A stretch of 8,261 bases of DNA from UBA6168 sp041752395 (GTDB lineage Bacteria > Bacteroidota > Bacteroidia > Chitinophagales > Saprospiraceae). The notes under the pieces are model-generated. The model was not told the DNA's origin. It searched no databases and saw only the letters and a program-made list of their open reading frames with translations. Made by a program: the position numbers and the translations under genes. Where the stretch lies: positions 1 to 8,261 of the forward strand of contig JBGSWN010000207.1 of the NCBI GenBank assembly GCA_041752395.1, in the 5' to 3' direction. Shown piece after piece: positions 5,443 through 8,261 of this stretch (its first letter is position 1; every line of letters begins with the position of its first letter).

Positions 5443-5487
5443 GAAGTTTAAAGCATCTAACTAAACCTGCTAAACCCTCTAAACTTC
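5443..5487. repeat. 9-bp CTAAACnnn array, site 3
   Basis: Three exact 9-bp units, CTAAACCTG, CTAAACCCT and CTAAACTTC, occupy 5461-5487 and end four bases before the stop codon of the minus-strand lipoprotein gene. Only a short inverted partner exists: GAAGTTTA (5443-5450) pairs with 5480-5487 over 8 bp. It is the third site of the family seen at 931 and 2019, and again lies at a gene end. Confidence 0.7.
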
Positions 5488-5491
5488 TTAC

Positions 5492-6169
5492 TTACAGCAC
5501 CCTGAAACGCACAGGCAGTGTCACCACCACGTTCACAGGATTGCCACCGAGCATGGCTGGCTGCCAATCCGGCATATCCAGCATGGCATCTAGGACTGCT
5601 TTTGAGCAGCCATCGCAGGCTTCTTTCTTGCTGTCCACCCGGTTGATGGAAGTCACCTGGCCCTTTTTGTTGATGACGAAGGTCACGTATTCCAAGCCAT
5701 CGCTACCATCCGCTAGGTCAGCCGCTGGGTATTTCACGTTCTTTTTTGCCCAATCAGCCAAGGCATTGTTTGAGCATTTCTGCGGGTTTTTGTTCGACAC
5801 ACAATCCATGGAGAATAATGGTGGGCGGTCCGTCTGTGATATGGTATAAATCACAGGCATTTCTTTCACTTTCAGCTTGGCAGGAGTGGTCGGTTTTTTG
5901 TTCTTGGGCAACTTCGCTTTGTCCTCGATGATGGTCGGGTCGTCCTCCACATAGTTGTAGGAGAAGTCGTAATTTTCATCTTCGGCAGGCATGTCTGAGG
6001 CCATTTGCTCATTGGCCATCCTGATAGAATCCATTCTCATGGAATCCATTTGATGTTGCATGGCCTCGCTGTCGGTGGTGGACTGATTTCCATCAGAATT
6101 GCAGGCACTGAACATCCAAACACTCAGGAGGGAAGTTAAGAGTACCCATTTAAACGGTTGCTTTTTCAT
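5492..6169 (-). CDS. Lipoprotein with C-terminal TonB domain
   Basis: A 225-residue protein with an N-terminal signal ending in lipobox FSAC, so Cys23 should be lipidated. A low-complexity linker follows: Met-rich repeats MDSMRMDSIRM (41-51), an acidic stretch (63-83) and a Lys/Pro stretch (84-103). Residues about 118-225 are a TonB C-terminal domain of the Bacteroidota type: MDC then KCSNNALADWAKKNVKYP (131-148), GLEYVTFVINKKGQVTSINRV (split at 158-178) and the end MPDWQPAMLGGNPVNV to LPVRFRV. Canonical TonB is held in the inner membrane by a helix and driven by ExbB/ExbD; here a lipid anchor replaces that helix and no exbBD is near. The four cysteines 123, 132, 185 and 188 could form disulfides in the periplasm. 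A true energy-transducing role is uncertain. The ATG at 6169 gives the complete signal peptide. Confidence 0.87.
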   Translation of the reverse strand: MKKQPFKWVLLTSLLSVWMFSACNSDGNQSTTDSEAMQHQMDSMRMDSIRMANEQMASDMPAEDENYDFSYNYVEDDPTIIEDKAKLPKNKKPTTPAKLKVKEMPVIYTISQTDRPPLFSMDCVSNKNPQKCSNNALADWAKKNVKYPAADLADGSDGLEYVTFVINKKGQVTSINRVDSKKEACDGCSKAVLDAMLDMPDWQPAMLGGNPVNVVVTLPVRFRVL

Positions 6170-6186
6170 AAATTTACTTTTTTAAA

Positions 6187-6287
6187 GTTGAAGGTTGAAG
6201 GAGTCTTTCGTAGGGAAAACGGATGGGTGTGGTGGATGTTCAATTTGTTGTAACACGGTAATTTTCAATTTTCAATTCTCAATTCAA
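6187..6287. repeat. 7-bp tandem repeats in the divergent intergenic region
   Basis: GTTGAAG is repeated twice (6187-6200). TTTTCAA occurs twice, then TTCTCAA and a partial TTCAA (6262-6287). The region separates the divergent TonB-domain lipoprotein and sbcD genes and must contain both promoters. At 6250-6259 stands GTAACACGGT, identical to the first ten bases of the composite repeat, possibly a remnant of one. Confidence 0.55.
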
Positions 6288-6291
6288 CCCC

Positions 6292-6299
6292 TATCTTTC
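6292..6299 (+). promoter_or_regulatory. Possible -7 box (TATCTTTC) before sbcD
   Basis: TATCTTTC matches TAnnTTTG except for the last base and ends four bases before the ATG. If it is used, the mRNA would begin at or next to the start codon, with no room for a Shine-Dalgarno site. No purine-rich ribosome site is visible before the ATG, which fits. Confidence 0.35.
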
Positions 6300-6303
6300 G
6301 CCC

Positions 6304-7521
6304 ATGAAAATCCTCCACACTTCCGACTGGCACCTCGGCCAAAAGTTTATCTCCCGTGACCGGGAGGAGGAGCATCGGCTCGCCTTGGATTGGCTGGTGC
6401 AAGTCATTGAAAACGAGGGCGTTGAGCTGCTCATTGTTGCCGGAGATGTGTTCGACATCGGCAATCCTCCAAACTATGCGAGGGCGCTGTACTACGGTTT
6501 TTTGAAGAAAATCATCCGCACCAAATGCCGCCACGTCGTCATCACCGGCGGAAACCACGACTCCCCGCAGATGTTGGATGCCCCCCGTGAGCTGCTCCAA
6601 CTCCTCGATGTTCACGTGGTCGGTGCCGCCACGGAAGACCCCCTTTCACAAATCATCGTGCTCAAGGACGACCAGGGCGAACCAGAAGCCATAGTCGCTG
6701 CAGTGCCGTTCCTGCGTGACCAAGACTTGCGCCGTGCAGCAAGCAGTGATGGCGGACAGGAGCGCATCGAGCGCATCAAGGAAGGGATTTTGGCGCATTA
6801 CGTTTCTGTGGGAGAAGCAATGGCTCCCTTTGCGCAGCTAAAAATCCCGAAAATCGTGACCGCCCACCTCTGCGTCACCGGCGCCGAGGCCAGCGACAAG
6901 CAGGACAATATCTACCTCGGCAACACGGAAAACATCCGTGCCGACCAGTTCCCCAACGTGTTTGGCTATGTGGCGCTGGGGCATATCCATCGGCCACAAT
7001 CCATCGGCGGCATGAAGCAGGTACGGTACAGTGGCTCATTGATTCCGCTGAGTTTCAGCGAGACGAAGGACGAGAAATCGGTGACGCTGGTGGAATTCAA
7101 AAAGGACAAACTCGATAAAATAAGTATGCTCACCGTCCCTGTCGGTCGCCGCTTGAAGACCATCGAAGGCAGCCTGGAAGCGGTGCAGGAAAAGCTGGAG
7201 TCGCTGAACGAGCGCTACAAGGACGAGCTTGCCCCGTGGGTGGAAGTGTTGGTGGAAACTGACCGTCTCATCCCGAACCTGAACGGTCTGCTCCACGATT
7301 TCACGAAGGACATGCACCTCGAAATCCTGAAACTAAAAGTAAAAAACCAGTACCTCCCGCTGGACATGCAAGTAGAAAACGAGCAATTGGAGGACTTACG
7401 CCCGATTGATGTTTTCCGAAAAAAACTTGAAAGTGCAGGTAAGCCGCCGGAAGATATGGAGGGGCTGGTAGAGACGTTTCGGGAGTTGGAAATGTGGATG
7501 GTGGAGAGAGTGAGCAAATGA
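6304..7521 (+). CDS. sbcD: SbcD, Mre11-family exonuclease subunit D
   Basis: A 405-residue calcineurin-like metallophosphoesterase of the SbcD family, of usual length. All nuclease motifs are visible: DWH (Asp8, His10), AGDVFD (Asp48, Asp51), GGNHDS (82-87, Asn84 and His85), TAHL (His188) and GHIH (226-229). They bind the two metal ions. Family knowledge: SbcD with the SbcC ATPase forms a complex that cuts DNA hairpins and double-strand ends and prevents propagation of long palindromes. The C-terminal part (about 260-405) is the capping and SbcC-binding region. The start at 6304 gives the canonical MKILHTSDWHLG. Normally sbcC follows directly; here the next gene, 215 bases on, is an aminotransferase, and nothing visible upstream is sbcC. 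Its last codons merge into an 8-bp tandem array. Confidence 0.96.
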   Translation: MKILHTSDWHLGQKFISRDREEEHRLALDWLVQVIENEGVELLIVAGDVFDIGNPPNYARALYYGFLKKIIRTKCRHVVITGGNHDSPQMLDAPRELLQLLDVHVVGAATEDPLSQIIVLKDDQGEPEAIVAAVPFLRDQDLRRAASSDGGQERIERIKEGILAHYVSVGEAMAPFAQLKIPKIVTAHLCVTGAEASDKQDNIYLGNTENIRADQFPNVFGYVALGHIHRPQSIGGMKQVRYSGSLIPLSFSETKDEKSVTLVEFKKDKLDKISMLTVPVGRRLKTIEGSLEAVQEKLESLNERYKDELAPWVEVLVETDRLIPNLNGLLHDFTKDMHLEILKLKVKNQYLPLDMQVENEQLEDLRPIDVFRKKLESAGKPPEDMEGLVETFRELEMWMVERVSK

Positions 7522-7547
7522 GAGAGTGAGAGGGTGAGCGGGTGAGA
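7508..7547. repeat. 8-bp tandem array across the sbcD stop codon
   Basis: Five units of pattern nnnTGAGn (7508-7515, 7516-7523, 7524-7531, 7532-7539, 7540-7547) run from inside the last sbcD codons into the intergenic region. The sbcD stop codon TGA (7519-7521) is supplied by the second unit. The array has G-rich units such as GGGTGAGC and GAGTGAGA. Confidence 0.65.
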
Positions 7548-7581
7548 GAATACGTCACGATTCTCGTTAGGTACACGCCGC

Positions 7582-7661
7582 TTTGTCATTGCCGCAGGCA
7601 ACCTGCAACGTCAAATGTGCTGTCCTATATAACATCGCAGGTTGCCTTCGGCAATGACAAA
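7582..7661. repeat. 25-bp inverted repeat with 30-base loop
   Basis: Arms 7582-7606 and 7637-7661 are reverse complements with a single mismatch; each contains GTCATTGCCG or its near complement and GGCAACCTGC. An outer pair, CCGCTTT at 7578-7584 and AAAGCGG at 7670-7676, offers alternative pairing. It lies between sbcD and the aminotransferase gene and could act as a terminator, but the long, G+C-rich, almost perfect arms and lack of an immediate strong T run suggest a palindromic repeat element. Confidence 0.75.
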
Positions 7662-7736
7662 AATTACGCAAAGCGGGGCTTGGACGTAAATTGAGAAATC
7701 GAAGATTCACGTAAGTAAATTAGAAATTGAACAATC

Positions 7737-8261
7737 ATGCAACAACAATTCAACGATAAAAACAACGACATCCAAATCTGGATAAAAGACCGCCTCGTGC
7801 CACGGGCGGAAGCGAAAATCTCCGTTTTCGATAGCGCCGTGCAGGGCGGCGATGCGGTTTGGGAGGGCATTCGGGTCTATGATGGCCGGATTTTCTGTCT
7901 CGACCGCCACTTGGAGCGGATGCAGAACTCGGCCCATGCGCTGGCATTCGCCAATGTGCCTAACAACGAGTTCATCACCGACGCCATCCGCCAAACGCTG
8001 AACGCCAACGGGATGCGGGACGGCGCTCACATCCGCCTAACGCTGACACGGGGCGAGAAAATCACCTCCGGCATGGACCCTCGGCTGAACCAATTCGGTT
8101 GCACGCTCATCGTGTTAGCCGAGTGGAAACCACCCGTTTATCCGCCGAGCATCAAGCTCATCACATCGAGCGTCCGGCGGAACAACCCGATGTTTTTGGA
8201 TTCCAAAATCCATCACAACAACCTGCTGAACAATATTTTAGCAAAAATCGAAGCCAATTAC
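7737..8261 (+). CDS. Fold-type IV PLP aminotransferase (IlvE/D-amino-acid transaminase family), 5' part
   Basis: The first 175 residues are visible and the frame runs off the window end. The N-terminal domain shows the class IV signature: RAEAKISVFDSAVQGGDAV (split), then WEGIRVYDGRIFCLDRHLERM and SAHAL. HIRLTLTRG and the following strand lead into LDSKIHHNNLLNN (154-166), where Lys157 is the likely lysine that forms the internal aldimine with pyridoxal phosphate. Family members transfer amino groups between branched-chain or D-amino acids and 2-oxo acids, or act as aminodeoxychorismate lyase. The KIHHNNLLNN form is closer to the D-amino-acid transaminase and lyase type than to the AK(A/V)GGNY form of classical IlvE. 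The substrate cannot be settled, so no symbol is given. The ATG at 7737 is the first in-frame start with family-like sequence after it. Confidence 0.9.
   Translation, partial: MQQQFNDKNNDIQIWIKDRLVPRAEAKISVFDSAVQGGDAVWEGIRVYDGRIFCLDRHLERMQNSAHALAFANVPNNEFITDAIRQTLNANGMRDGAHIRLTLTRGEKITSGMDPRLNQFGCTLIVLAEWKPPVYPPSIKLITSSVRRNNPMFLDSKIHHNNLLNNILAKIEANY

Noticed and set aside
7036..7601. Minus-strand frames across the 3' half of sbcD
   Set aside because: They lie opposite a fully conserved sbcD coding region and their translations show no family features.

Overview
The window looks like chromosomal DNA of a Bacteroidota bacterium, most likely a Saprospiria/Lewinella-type lineage (the phylum is firm, the class is inference). 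The evidence is a protein ending in a type B type IX secretion (T9SS) sorting domain with SprB-like repeats, lipoproteins with short lipoboxes, a Bacteroidota-style TonB C-terminal domain, and TAnnTTTG-like promoter boxes close to start codons. Base composition is mixed: most genes have moderate G+C, one (2112-2939) is strongly C-rich at third codon positions, and two (3034-3699 and 4608-5357) are clearly AT-rich.

Layout: 1-924 is the 3' end of a large T9SS-exported SprB-repeat protein. 1019-1528 encodes a DUF3124 lipoprotein and 1592-1885 a small DUF3144 protein. 2112-2939 encodes a six-helix DUF6159 membrane protein. 3034-3699 is an AT-rich gene I do not recognise. A 355-base gap (3700-4054) packed with palindromes leads to a small unrecognised membrane protein (4055-4441), which is flanked on both sides by a ~146-bp direct repeat. 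4608-5357 encodes a class I SAM-dependent methyltransferase. 5492-6169 (minus strand) encodes a lipoprotein with a TonB C-terminal domain. 6304-7521 encodes SbcD, the Mre11-family nuclease subunit, without an adjacent sbcC. 7737 to the window end is the 5' part of a fold-type IV PLP aminotransferase gene. All genes are on the plus strand except the TonB-domain lipoprotein. The genes look like mostly unrelated single units; I see no coherent multigene pathway.

The most distinctive content is between the genes. At least four sequence families of near-perfect palindromes occur, most with 8-15 bp stems and 3-nt loops. One composite (a 26-bp inverted repeat whose arms are themselves palindromes, followed by a CGTCGG hairpin) occurs twice exactly 600 bp apart, and the second copy supplies the stop codon of the gene between them. 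Three gene borders carry arrays of 9-bp units, CTAAACnnn, two of them facing inverted GTTTAGnnn arrays so that they fold as long stems. Shorter 7- and 8-bp tandem arrays border sbcD, and a 25-bp-arm inverted repeat lies after it. These look like dispersed REP- or MITE-like elements. No transposase is present in the window, so how they move is unknown.
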